From an uncultured Bacteroidales bacterium (GTDB lineage: Bacteria; Bacteroidota; Bacteroidia; Bacteroidales; G3-4614): 64,000 nt of DNA. The notes under the pieces are model-generated. The model saw only the letters and a program-made list of their open reading frames with translations, did not search any database and was not told the origin of the DNA. Every line of letters starts with the position of its first letter. Position 1 is the first letter of the stretch. The translations under genes and the position numbers were made by a program. This document shows, in pieces, positions 17,589 through 26,035 of this stretch. The stretch covers positions 1 to 64,000 of the forward strand of contig CASFRS010000007.1 of the NCBI GenBank assembly GCA_949297125.1. Direction: 5' to 3'.

Positions 17589-18863
17589 TTATCGCGGCCA
17601 CAAAACCGTAAATATATGCCTTCCGCCGACAAACGAATAATCGACCTTAAGAGAATAATAACGGGCAATAGCCCCCACGAGAGCCAGACCGAGCCCCGTA
17701 GCCCCCTCGCGCTCGGAACGTTTATAAAAGCGGTCGAAAATATGGTCGGCATCGAGCGGAGCCGTCCCGTCGTTCGAAACGCTGAACGAACCGTCCGTAA
17801 AAGCTATCTCCACCACACCCGAATCGGGCGAATAGATAAACGCGTTTTTTATAAGATTAGCGACAAGCACCGATGCGAGAGATTCATTTATAACAACCCT
17901 GAACGGCATTTTGTTCACAAAACGGCAAACAATCTTTTTCGACCCGTATATTTCGCCGAAAAGCTCCGCGTTTTCAACCGCCAAAGCCGCCATATCCACC
18001 TCCGAACTGTCGGGGAACTGTCCGTTCTCAATTTTGGTAAGCAGCAACAGCGTTTTATTCAGACGCACAATCCCGCTCAATGTACGCTGCATCTTGGCCA
18101 CCTCCCCCGCCTGCTGTTCGGTAAGCGGAGTATTGTCCAACAACCACTCCATCCTGTTTCCCAATACGGCCAGCGGGGTTTGCAGCTCGTGCGACGCATT
18201 GCCTATAAACTCCTTCTGTTGTTCGAACATGCGCCCCGAACGCTCAGCCGCCGCGAGAGCCGCTGTATTGAGTTTCCTGAACTCCGGTATGTCGGTATCC
18301 GTATCCAACGGCATTACCTTTCCGCCCGGCACATATTTATCCAGCCAGTGCAACAGGTCGTACAGCGGTTGCATGCTGCGCCTCAACACGAAATATACAA
18401 GCAGTATTATGGCCGCGAGCAACAGTATATAGAGGAAAAATATCCAGAACAGGATTGTACGGATTAAATCGGTTTTTTCGAATGTAGGAGTCGCCACCGT
18501 CAGTTCGTAATATGTCTCGTTCCTGTCCATGAATATAGTGGAGAGTACGCGTGCAGGCTCCATATCGTCAAGTTCGGGAATAAAAACCTCCGTATCGTAA
18601 TACCTTATTACGGGATGAGTTTCGGCATACGCCTTTTCAACTGGCGCAATCGTATAGCTGTTGTTGGAACCGCTGTTGAGGGGAGGCAGTTCGCGTCCCG
18701 CCAACACCCGCATAATTATAACTTCGGAATAGGAAGTAAGAGAGTCGTCCGCCTCGTCATTGATTTCCTTTACCAGCATAAAGTAAAACAGTGCGCCCCA
18801 CAATACCATAAGCGGTACAAGCACAAAGGAGAGCCGCAATACTATCCGATAAATCAGTTTCAT
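17589..18863 (-). CDS. Two-component sensor histidine kinase
   Basis: 424 residues. TM1 at about 8-30, a periplasmic sensor region of about 105 residues, TM2 at about 137-160, then a dimerisation/phosphoacceptor helix with His225 in GNASHELQTPL and an HATPase domain with the N box VANLIKNAFIYS and G box GLGLALVGAIARYY. It phosphorylates the response regulator encoded 14 bp upstream on the same strand. The periplasmic domain has no metal-binding pattern I can name. The downstream PepSY-like gene and the nearby metal exporters hint at envelope or metal sensing, without proof. Confidence 0.92.
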   Translation of the reverse strand: MKLIYRIVLRLSFVLVPLMVLWGALFYFMLVKEINDEADDSLTSYSEVIIMRVLAGRELPPLNSGSNNSYTIAPVEKAYAETHPVIRYYDTEVFIPELDDMEPARVLSTIFMDRNETYYELTVATPTFEKTDLIRTILFWIFFLYILLLAAIILLVYFVLRRSMQPLYDLLHWLDKYVPGGKVMPLDTDTDIPEFRKLNTAALAAAERSGRMFEQQKEFIGNASHELQTPLAVLGNRMEWLLDNTPLTEQQAGEVAKMQRTLSGIVRLNKTLLLLTKIENGQFPDSSEVDMAALAVENAELFGEIYGSKKIVCRFVNKMPFRVVINESLASVLVANLIKNAFIYSPDSGVVEIAFTDGSFSVSNDGTAPLDADHIFDRFYKRSEREGATGLGLALVGAIARYYSLKVDYSFVGGRHIFTVLWPR

Positions 18864-18877
18864 ATCATCCTTTACTG

Positions 18878-19567
18878 TTAGTTCTCTCCGTCGGAAGCGA
18901 CAAGTTTATACCCGAATCCGTAAACCGACTTAATCTCTATGTCCGAGCCGTACTCCGCAAGTTTATGCCGCAGGTTCTTCATCTGCGCATAAACAAAATG
19001 GAAATTGTCCGACTGGTCGATATGGTCGCCCCACACCGCTTCGGCCAGAACCGTCTTGTCCACTACGTGATTGGGGCGTTGCATGAAATAAGACAAAATG
19101 TCGAACTCCTTCTTCAGCAGCGGCAGCTCTTTCCCGTCCACGGTAACGCGACGGCTCTCCATATCGAGCATCAGGTTCCCGAGCGTCAGGACAAAGCCGT
19201 TCCGCCCCTCCCTGCGCCGCAGCACGCTTTTTATGCGAGCTTTAAGTTCGGCCACGTGAAACGGTTTAGGCAGATAGTCGTCGGCACCGAGATCCAGACC
19301 CGCCACCCTGTCATCGACGGAATCCTTTGCCGAAACTATTATAACGCTCTCGCCCTTGCCCAACTCCTTTATATGCTCCAGCAGTTTCAGGCCGTTCCCG
19401 TCCGGCAACATTATATCGAGCAAGATACAGTCGTAGCTGTATCCTGCAATCTTATCATCCGCCGAAGCAAAATCGGCGGCAGTCTCGACAACATAATGCT
19501 CCTCCGCCAGAGCTCGCGACATTACCTCGCGCATGGAAGGCTCATCTTCAACAACAAGAATCTTCAT
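18878..19567 (-). CDS. OmpR-family response regulator
   Basis: 229 residues from ATG 19567. A receiver domain with the acidic pocket EDE at 7-9, phosphoacceptor Asp51 in LLDIMLPDG, Ser79 and Lys101 (YLPKPF), then a winged-helix DNA-binding domain ending VYGFGYKLV. It is the first gene of a regulator-kinase pair; the kinase begins 14 bp later. Targets are not visible, although the flanking PepSY-like gene and the CDF gene are candidates. Confidence 0.93.
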   Translation of the reverse strand: MKILVVEDEPSMREVMSRALAEEHYVVETAADFASADDKIAGYSYDCILLDIMLPDGNGLKLLEHIKELGKGESVIIVSAKDSVDDRVAGLDLGADDYLPKPFHVAELKARIKSVLRRREGRNGFVLTLGNLMLDMESRRVTVDGKELPLLKKEFDILSYFMQRPNHVVDKTVLAEAVWGDHIDQSDNFHFVYAQMKNLRHKLAEYGSDIEIKSVYGFGYKLVASDGEN

Positions 19568-19607
19568 ATCTGCAAAATTCAGCCGCGCTGGCGGCACCTT
19601 ATATTCG

Positions 19608-19615
19608 CAAATTTA
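19608..19615 (-). promoter_or_regulatory. -7 element of the two-component operon
   Basis: TAAATTTG on the minus strand, about 40 bp upstream of the response-regulator ATG. Only a weak TTTC is found at the -33 distance. Confidence 0.45.
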
Positions 19616-19681
19616 AGAAATAGATTTTGTAAAGAAACCGAAACGCCGTCATAAATAACAAAACCGTCAGGCCTGCATTTT

Positions 19682-20596
19682 TCAGTTGCACTCCTGCTCG
19701 CAACAGTTACACCCCGGAAGTTCACATTCCACGGTACAATGCTGGACACCGTTCTTTCTCATGCACTTCTTCAATCCGTGTTTTACCGTTTCCATATCGA
19801 CAGGGTCGTCAATCTCCACATGCAGCGTCGCAGCGTTTTCGGTAGTGCTGACAGCCCATATATGCAGGTGATGCCACCCTTTCACGCCCGGAACTTCGGA
19901 AAGTTCCTTCTCTATGCTGTCCATGCTGACGGAAGCAGGTACTGCATCCATCGTAAGGAAGAAACTCTCGCGCAACAGGCTCCACGTAGAGAAAAGTATT
20001 ACGGCAGCTATTACCAGACTTATTATAGCATCCACCATATAAAATCCCGTATAGAGCATTACCAGCCCCGATACTACGACCCCTATCGACACCAGCGTAT
20101 CCATTGCCATATGCAGGAAAGCCCCGCGGATATTTATGTCGTCCCCGCTCTCCTTCATCAGAAGCCATGCCGTAACGCCGTTTACGACAATCCCTGCGGC
20201 AGCTGTCCACGACACGGCAACACCGTTCACGGGCTCAGGATTCCGCAACTTGTAAACACTCTCTATTATTATCGCGCCCACGGCAACCAGCAATATCACG
20301 GCATTTACGAGCGACACGAGAACGGTACTCTTTTTATAGCCGTAGGTAAAATGGCGGTTACCGTGCAGCGAAGCCATCTTTATAGCCAGCAGCGACAGTA
20401 CGAGAGTAAAGACATCGCCGAGGTTATGCCCAGCATCCGACAGCAATCCCAGCGAATTGCAGGCAAAACCGACCGCCGCCTCTACAAACACGAACAACAG
20501 GTTCAACGCTATACAAGCCGAAAAGACCTTCATCGTCGAAGGCGAAGAAGCATGTTCGGCAGAAATGTGATGATGATGAGAATGATTATGAGCCAT
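19682..20596 (-). CDS. CDF-family Zn(II)/Cd(II)-type efflux transporter (ZitB/CzcD-like)
   Basis: Exports divalent metal, probably zinc, from the cytoplasm by proton antiport. About 304 residues from ATG 20596: a His-rich start (HNHSHHHH), six membrane helices, metal-site pairs HxxxD in TM2 (DAGHNLGD) and TM5 (HMAMDTLV), and a C-terminal cytosolic domain. The extreme C-terminus CNCCEQECN adds a cysteine cluster that is unusual for the family and could bind metal. It follows copA by 53 bp on the same strand, so the two are likely cotranscribed. Confidence 0.9.
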   Translation of the reverse strand: MAHNHSHHHHISAEHASSPSTMKVFSACIALNLLFVFVEAAVGFACNSLGLLSDAGHNLGDVFTLVLSLLAIKMASLHGNRHFTYGYKKSTVLVSLVNAVILLVAVGAIIIESVYKLRNPEPVNGVAVSWTAAAGIVVNGVTAWLLMKESGDDINIRGAFLHMAMDTLVSIGVVVSGLVMLYTGFYMVDAIISLVIAAVILFSTWSLLRESFFLTMDAVPASVSMDSIEKELSEVPGVKGWHHLHIWAVSTTENAATLHVEIDDPVDMETVKHGLKKCMRKNGVQHCTVECELPGCNCCEQECN

Positions 20597-20649
20597 AACA
20601 AATACGATAATAAGATAATAAATAAATCCACGCACTTTCCGTCGCACAG

Positions 20650-23121
20650 TTACAGTTCGGTCAGCCGATAATCGCCCGCCGACTCGTTTACGACACGCTG
20701 AATCTCGTCGAGAGGTATAATACCCTTATCAAAACGGAGCTTTGCAACAGCAGGCTGCAACGACACCGAAGCAACGACACCCGGAATAGTATTCAACGCT
20801 TTTTCGACATGCATGCGGCAATGGTCGCACATCATGCCCGATACCGAATAACTTTTTTCCATAACGCTAATATAATTGTTTTTAATAGAAGATTTACGTT
20901 TCCCCCCGTTTTTTATTCGCAAACTGTTTGCCACAACACAAACGCTGCTCATTGCCATAGCCGCGCCCGCCACCATAGGGTTCAGCATAAAGCCGCAGAA
21001 CGGGTAGAGAATCCCGGCGGCAACAGGGACACCGACGACATTATATATAAAAGCCCAGAAAAGGTTCTGTCTTATCGTCCGCACGGTAAGGCGCGACAAC
21101 GCGAAAGCCGTCGGCAGTTTGGTCAAGTCGGACGATATTATCATCACGCCGGCTGCCTCCGCAGCAGTATCGCTGCCGCTCCCCATGGCCACGCCGAGGT
21201 CGGCCTGCGCCAAAGCCGCGCTGTCGTTAATTCCGTCTCCCACCATTGCAACAATCCTCCCCCCGCTCTGCAGGCGGCGTATAAATTCCGACTTGTCGGC
21301 AGGCAACATCCCCGACTCGAACCGCTCGATGCCGCACACGGAAGCCACGGCCGAAGCCGCAGCCTCGCGGTCGCCGGTAAGCATGAACACCTCCATACCC
21401 GCACGTTTCAATTCAGCTACCGCCGCAGCAGCCTCATGCCTTGCAGTATCCGACACGAACGCCACCGCCAAAGCCGCAGTCTCGTCGGCAAACCAGACGA
21501 CGCTCTCGGCCAAAGCAACCCGTCCGGCGACAACGGCATCAAGAGCCGCTCCTATAAAAACGCCACGCTCTTCCAGCAGACGACGGTTCCCGACATAAAA
21601 AAGACGCCCTTCAACACGCCCTTCAACACCCAAACCCGTCAAAGAACGAAACCCTTCCACGACAAGAGCATCGCCGCAAGAGGCGTCCTTGTCGAGATAA
21701 GCCGCAACAGCAGAGGCCACGGGATGTTCCGAACGCTTTTCGAGAGCGAAGAGGGCATTTATCAAAGAGTTGTCGCCATTGCTCCACACCACAGCCGTAG
21801 CAACAGGACGCCCCTCGGTGAGCGTACCCGTCTTGTCGAACACGACACTATCCACCTTACATGCCGTTTCGATACTCTCCGCATCCTTTATCAATATTCC
21901 GTTCTCCGCACCCCTGCCCACACCGGCCATGACGGCAGTAGGAGTTGCCAAGCCCAGGGCGCAGGGACATGCAATGACAAGCACGGTAACCATAGCCGAC
22001 AGTCCGCGCGTAACCCCTTCCACTCCGCCGAACACCGCCCACGCCGCGAAAGTTACGACAGCGACGCCTATTATCGTGGGGACAAACACCGCCGCCACCT
22101 TGTCCACAAGCCTCTGAACCGGAGCTTTGCTCCCCTGCGCATCCTGAACGAGGCGGATGATATTTGCCAATACCGTATTCTCCCCCACCTTGTCGGCACG
22201 GTACGACAAAAAACCGTTCCCGTTTACCGTTCCAGCAAAGAGTTGCGACCCCGGCATCTTCTCCACGGGGAGAGGTTCGCCGCTAAGCATACTCTCATCG
22301 ACATACGATTCGCCGTCCACCACGCAGCCGTCGGAAGCAATCCTTTCGCCGGGTCGCGCCACGAGAATATCGCCCGCCTCAATAGAAGCAAGCCCTACCG
22401 TCTCCGTTCCGCCCGAAGGGAGCTGCCGCAAGACAGTATCGGGACGCAACCCTGCAAGCTTGCGTATGGTATCCATAGTATTACGCCGGGCTTTCGACTC
22501 CAGCAGCCGTCCCAACAAGACAAAAGCTATCACAACGCCCGAAGCCTCGAAATAGAGATGCGGTTCGACACCACGTTGCAACCAGAAAGAGGGAAACAAA
22601 AGATTGGAGAGACTATACAGGTAAGCGACTCCGGTACTCATAGCCACCAACGTATCCATATTAGCCGAACGGTGGCGCAACTGTTTCCACGCGCTGATAA
22701 AAAATCCCCGTCCGAGCCAGAAAAGAAGAGGCGTCGCAAACAACCACGAGACCCACCCCGCCCATTCCGCATCCATAAAAAACATGCCGACCGCAATAAG
22801 CGGGAGAGCCAGGACAATGGCAGCGGCAGTCCGCCGTTTCAACGAACCGACGCTCCGCAGGTTCTCCATACGTGCTCTCTCCGCACCTTCGGCCATGTCG
22901 GTAACGAGACCGTAACCTGCAGCCTCTACTGCCTTTCGGATAATATCGGGAGAAGCAACATCGGGGTCGAATACCACGCTTAACGTAGATGCGGCGAAAT
23001 TGACACTCGCATCCGTAACGCCGTCGAGCGACGACACGCACTTCCCGACACGCGCGGCACAAGCAGCGCAACTCATTCCCGTAACGGGGAAAACCCGTTT
23101 CACGCTTTTAACTTCGTTCAT
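20650..23121 (-). CDS. copA: Cu(I)-exporting P1B-type ATPase with an extra C-terminal HMA domain
   Basis: Pumps Cu(I) out of the cytoplasm. From ATG 23121 it has about 823 residues: N-terminal HMA (GMSCAAC, Cys18/Cys21), membrane helices with the CPC motif (IACPCALG), DKTGT with phosphorylated Asp429, SEHPVA, GDGIND, and the Cu(I)-type signatures YN in TM7 and MxxSS in TM8. Unusually a second HMA domain follows (about 754-823, GMMCDHC). The linker between them (about 736-753) is Lys/Ser/Asn-rich, AT-rich in DNA and looks like a former intergenic spacer, with a G6 tract at 20902-20907. I prefer ATG 23121 or 23130 over 23160, which overlaps the -7 element. Confidence 0.93.
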   Translation of the reverse strand: MNEVKSVKRVFPVTGMSCAACAARVGKCVSSLDGVTDASVNFAASTLSVVFDPDVASPDIIRKAVEAAGYGLVTDMAEGAERARMENLRSVGSLKRRTAAAIVLALPLIAVGMFFMDAEWAGWVSWLFATPLLFWLGRGFFISAWKQLRHRSANMDTLVAMSTGVAYLYSLSNLLFPSFWLQRGVEPHLYFEASGVVIAFVLLGRLLESKARRNTMDTIRKLAGLRPDTVLRQLPSGGTETVGLASIEAGDILVARPGERIASDGCVVDGESYVDESMLSGEPLPVEKMPGSQLFAGTVNGNGFLSYRADKVGENTVLANIIRLVQDAQGSKAPVQRLVDKVAAVFVPTIIGVAVVTFAAWAVFGGVEGVTRGLSAMVTVLVIACPCALGLATPTAVMAGVGRGAENGILIKDAESIETACKVDSVVFDKTGTLTEGRPVATAVVWSNGDNSLINALFALEKRSEHPVASAVAAYLDKDASCGDALVVEGFRSLTGLGVEGRVEGRLFYVGNRRLLEERGVFIGAALDAVVAGRVALAESVVWFADETAALAVAFVSDTARHEAAAAVAELKRAGMEVFMLTGDREAAASAVASVCGIERFESGMLPADKSEFIRRLQSGGRIVAMVGDGINDSAALAQADLGVAMGSGSDTAAEAAGVMIISSDLTKLPTAFALSRLTVRTIRQNLFWAFIYNVVGVPVAAGILYPFCGFMLNPMVAGAAMAMSSVCVVANSLRIKNGGKRKSSIKNNYISVMEKSYSVSGMMCDHCRMHVEKALNTIPGVVASVSLQPAVAKLRFDKGIIPLDEIQRVVNESAGDYRLTEL
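20894..20914 (-). other. G6/A6 homopolymer junction inside copA
   Basis: On the coding strand the frame reads ATA AAA AAC GGG GGG AAA CGT. One extra G, or a -1 shift on A-AAA-AAC, would meet TAA at 20896-20894 after a few codons and end CopA before the second HMA domain. That domain would then have its own ATG at 20862, 31 nt further on. Confidence 0.8.
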
Positions 23122-23157
23122 AACAGGCATCCTATTAGAAACCATTTTAAAACAGAA

Positions 23158-23165
23158 CAAAATTA
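23158..23165 (-). promoter_or_regulatory. -7 element of copA promoter
   Basis: TAATTTTG on the minus strand. Initiation near 23151 would give a leader of 20-30 nt to ATG 23130 or 23121 and exclude the ATG at 23160. The 120 bp between copA and the HMA-AraC gene are AT-rich and are the likely regulatory target. Confidence 0.55.
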
Positions 23166-23285
23166 CGGGGAAGTTTACGCGCCGCAGTTATACAATTATG
23201 GATTATTATTACAAGATTAGGGTATTAAAACAGATAGGGAGAGTATAACCTGACACCGCCTGCGGACAAAAGGAGGGAAGGGAAA

Positions 23286-23852
23286 TCAAAAAGAATCGAG
23301 AGGCCGACGCTCCTTTACGGGAAGGTTGCGGAACTCGCCCGGTGTCATCCCCGTAACGCGCTTGAACTGCGACGACAGATATGCGGCACTCGAATATCCG
23401 AGGCGGTCGGCAATTTCGGCAAGCGACAGTTCACCGTAAGCAAGCAGTTCCTTCACATACTCCACCCTTTGCGCAATAAGGAACTTCTCGACGGTAATCC
23501 CGCACGTTTCCGAAAAGAGCTTGCTTATAAAACTGTAATCGCGGTTTATGCGGTGCGACAGAAATTCCGACAGGTTATCCCTATGCGCCGCAGGAACACC
23601 CCTTGCATACTCTATTACGGCACCCTTAACATGCGCCACCAACTGTGCGTTATACTCTTCGAGCAGGGAAAATCCGAGCCGTTCAAGCTCGCCCCTTAAC
23701 CGCTCCCTGCAATCGGGATTCAGAGGCTCGGACAAACGGACAACCCCCAACTCCACCGAAACGGGGACAATCCCCTGCTCCGCCAAAGCCTTCTCGACAG
23801 CGGCAACACACCTGCCGCACACCATGTCCTTTATGTAAAGCGTCTCTTCCAT
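23286..23852 (-). CDS. HMA-AraC metal-responsive transcriptional regulator
   Basis: About 188 residues from ATG 23852. An N-terminal heavy-metal-associated domain (about 4-65, IKDMVCGRCVAAVEKAL with Cys12/Cys15) is fused to a C-terminal AraC double helix-turn-helix (about 85-180, with LAEIADRLGYSSAAYLSSQF and RVTGMTPGEFR). The metal domain replaces the usual sugar-binding cupin. It lies directly upstream of copA on the same strand. I infer that it senses Cu(I) and activates copA and the CDF gene. Two -7-like elements, TACCTTTG (23883-23890) and TAATTTTG (23892-23899), precede it. Confidence 0.88.
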   Translation of the reverse strand: MEETLYIKDMVCGRCVAAVEKALAEQGIVPVSVELGVVRLSEPLNPDCRERLRGELERLGFSLLEEYNAQLVAHVKGAVIEYARGVPAAHRDNLSEFLSHRINRDYSFISKLFSETCGITVEKFLIAQRVEYVKELLAYGELSLAEIADRLGYSSAAYLSSQFKRVTGMTPGEFRNLPVKERRPLDSF

Positions 23853-24007
23853 AAAATTCCGCCGCACACGTTTCCGCTGCATCAAAGGTAGCAAAATTAC
23901 CCGCGCCTGCCTTAACCGAGAACAGGTATTTTTCGGCTAAACGCAAAACGGATACAGGCGGCTACAAAGACATGGATGTTAAAAAAACACAAACGACAGC
24001 CGAAGCT

Positions 24008-24039
24008 ATTGCAATCTACAATAATAATATATACATTTG
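24008..24039 (+). promoter_or_regulatory. Promoter of the TetR-efflux operon
   Basis: ATTG (24008-24011), 20 bases, TACATTTG (24032-24039), a near-consensus Bacteroidota promoter. Initiation near 24046 places the operator-like palindrome just downstream of the start site. Confidence 0.65.
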
Positions 24040-24056
24040 CAACAACTAACAACTTT

Positions 24057-24076
24057 GTTAGACAAAATTGTTTAAC
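24057..24076. promoter_or_regulatory. Probable TetR operator (imperfect 20-bp palindrome)
   Basis: GTTAgACAAaaTTGTtTAAC pairs in eight of ten positions and sits between the predicted transcription start and the regulator ATG at 24080. An overlapping inverted repeat CTAAC/GTTAG lies just upstream. Position and symmetry fit autorepression by the TetR protein. Confidence 0.6.
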
Positions 24077-24079
24077 AAC

Positions 24080-24709
24080 ATGGTTAATCAAAAGAGAGAA
24101 CAAAAAAGCACCCAAGAGTCGATTCTCCGTTCGGCAGAAGAAGAGTTCATAAAATACGGGTACGACGCAGCAAAGACCGTTCGCATAGCGGCAGCGGCCG
24201 GAGTTACGCATGCCATGCTGCACTACTATTTCGGGACAAAAAAGAATCTGTTCAACAAAGTATTCGAGGAGAAGATACGGCTGCTCGGACAATCGCTGTC
24301 GCTGCCTCTTGTAAAAAGAGAACTTCCGCTGTGCGAAAAGATACGCATGCTGATAGAGGCACATTTCGATTTCATAGCAGCCAATCCCGAACTGCCGCGT
24401 TTCATAATAAACGAACTTACCTGCGACCCTGAACGGATGCAGTGGTTCAAGGAGAGAATGAAACACATAGCCTCGCCTCTGCTCGAACAGATACAGGAAG
24501 AGGCCGACCGTGCCGCAGAACGCGGCGAAATACGCAAAGTGGATATTTTCGACATAATGATAGACATGGTTTCACTCAACATATTCCCGTTCCTCGCGAT
24601 GCCAATAATAAAATCGATAAAGGGCGACGTAACGGACGACACGGACAAATTCATCCTGTCGCGCAGACGCGAAAGTGTGGAAATAATACTGCAAAGAATA
24701 AAACCGTAA
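24080..24709 (+). CDS. TetR-family repressor of the downstream export operon
   Basis: 209 residues from ATG 24080. The N-terminal helix-turn-helix (about 15-60) reads ILRSAEEEFIKYGYDAAKTV then IAAAAGVTHAMLHYYFGTKK, standard for the family. The C-terminal ligand domain is helical and starts near LIEAHFDFIAANPELPRF. It is the first gene of a seven-gene unit (24080-30856), with a TolC gene 7 bp downstream, so it probably represses its own operon. The ligand is unknown. The layout parallels E. coli cecR/ybiH with ybhGFSR. Confidence 0.9.
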   Translation: MVNQKREQKSTQESILRSAEEEFIKYGYDAAKTVRIAAAAGVTHAMLHYYFGTKKNLFNKVFEEKIRLLGQSLSLPLVKRELPLCEKIRMLIEAHFDFIAANPELPRFIINELTCDPERMQWFKERMKHIASPLLEQIQEEADRAAERGEIRKVDIFDIMIDMVSLNIFPFLAMPIIKSIKGDVTDDTDKFILSRRRESVEIILQRIKP

Positions 24710-24716
24710 CAGCAAT

Positions 24717-26006
24717 ATGAAAAAAGTAATACAGGCAACCGCAATACTGCTGACACTCCTCGCAGCGACACCGTCCGCCGCGATAACCATAGACGAATGC
24801 CGCCGCATGGCAGCGGAAAACTACCCTATGGTAAAACAGTACGGGCTGATAGAGATGAGTACCGACTATTCCATTTCTAACGCCAAACGCAACTATCTCC
24901 CGCGGATAAGCATATCGGCACAAGCCACCTATCAATCGGAAGTAGTGGAATTTTCGCCCGAAATACAGAACATGTTCAGCACCTTCGGCGTAAACTACGC
25001 AGGGATAGACAAAGACCAGTACCGCGCCACTATTGAGCTGCAACAGAATATATGGGACGGCGGAATATCGAAAGCACAGAGAAAAAAGGCCGAAGCCGAA
25101 GGGACAAGTTCGGCACGCAGCATAGAAACGGAGATATACTCGGTAAACGAACGCATCGACCAGCTCTATTTCGGGATACTGATACTCAAGGCACGGCAGG
25201 AACAGAGCACAAAACTCCGCGAACTGCTGAAAAGCAACTGCGACAAAATAGAGGGAATGTTGAAAAACGGTACAGCCATGCAAAGCGACTACGATGCGGT
25301 TCGTGCCGAACAACTTGCTGCCGAGCAGGATTACCAGCGGATAACGGCATCGTGCAAGGCATACTGCAACATGCTGTCGCTGTTTACGGGGAAAGAAATT
25401 ACCCCCGATACCGAATTTACTCTTCCCGAAGCCATATACGACCCCGACGCCGAGAACCGCCGTCCCGAACTGTCGCTGATAGACGCCCGCATATCGGAAC
25501 TGGATGCCGAGGAGTTCGCGCTGAAGAGAGCCTCCAACCCGAAAATAGGAGCATTCGCACAAGGATTCTACGGCAACACGGGGCTGAACATGTTCAAGGA
25601 CATGATGGAACACCGCTGGTCGGCTAACTATATCGTGGGGATAAAACTGCAATGGGACATCTCGCAGTACTATACCCGCCGCAACACTAAAAACAAAATA
25701 ACCCTCGCACGGCAACAACTGCTCAACAACAAAGAGACATTCCTGTTCAACAGCGACATAAAAAGGAAGGAGATAGAGGGCGAAATAGACAAGATGCATG
25801 AGATAATGCACAAAGACGACGAGATAATAAAGCTCCGCCGCTCCGTGCGCGAAGCCGCCGAAAGCAAATACCGCAACGGAGTGATTTACATATCCGACCT
25901 GCTGCGCGAAATAACGCTCGAGAACAATGCCGAAATAAACGGCAAACTCAATCGCATAGAGCTGGCCAAAGAGATATACCGACTCAAAAACACGCTCAAC
26001 AATTAA
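24717..26006 (+). CDS. TolC-family outer-membrane efflux protein
   Basis: 429 residues with a signal peptide (MKKVIQATAILLTLLAATPSAA) followed by the long coiled helices of the family; alternating segments such as RIDQLYFGILILKARQEQ and YRNGVIYISDLLREI are typical. It should form the trimeric outer-membrane and periplasmic channel for the exporter encoded downstream. It starts 7 bp after the TetR gene and is followed after 29 bp by the membrane-fusion protein. Confidence 0.9.
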   Translation: MKKVIQATAILLTLLAATPSAAITIDECRRMAAENYPMVKQYGLIEMSTDYSISNAKRNYLPRISISAQATYQSEVVEFSPEIQNMFSTFGVNYAGIDKDQYRATIELQQNIWDGGISKAQRKKAEAEGTSSARSIETEIYSVNERIDQLYFGILILKARQEQSTKLRELLKSNCDKIEGMLKNGTAMQSDYDAVRAEQLAAEQDYQRITASCKAYCNMLSLFTGKEITPDTEFTLPEAIYDPDAENRRPELSLIDARISELDAEEFALKRASNPKIGAFAQGFYGNTGLNMFKDMMEHRWSANYIVGIKLQWDISQYYTRRNTKNKITLARQQLLNNKETFLFNSDIKRKEIEGEIDKMHEIMHKDDEIIKLRRSVREAAESKYRNGVIYISDLLREITLENNAEINGKLNRIELAKEIYRLKNTLNN

Positions 26007-26035
26007 AAACGTAAAACAGTAAAACAGATTGCAAT

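Noticed and set aside
20908-20914. Programmed -1 frameshift on A-AAA-AAC in copA to make two products
   Set aside because: The heptamer is in phase and a -1 shift reaches a stop quickly, but no clear stimulatory stem or upstream Shine-Dalgarno is visible. I keep only the weaker claim of a homopolymer junction.
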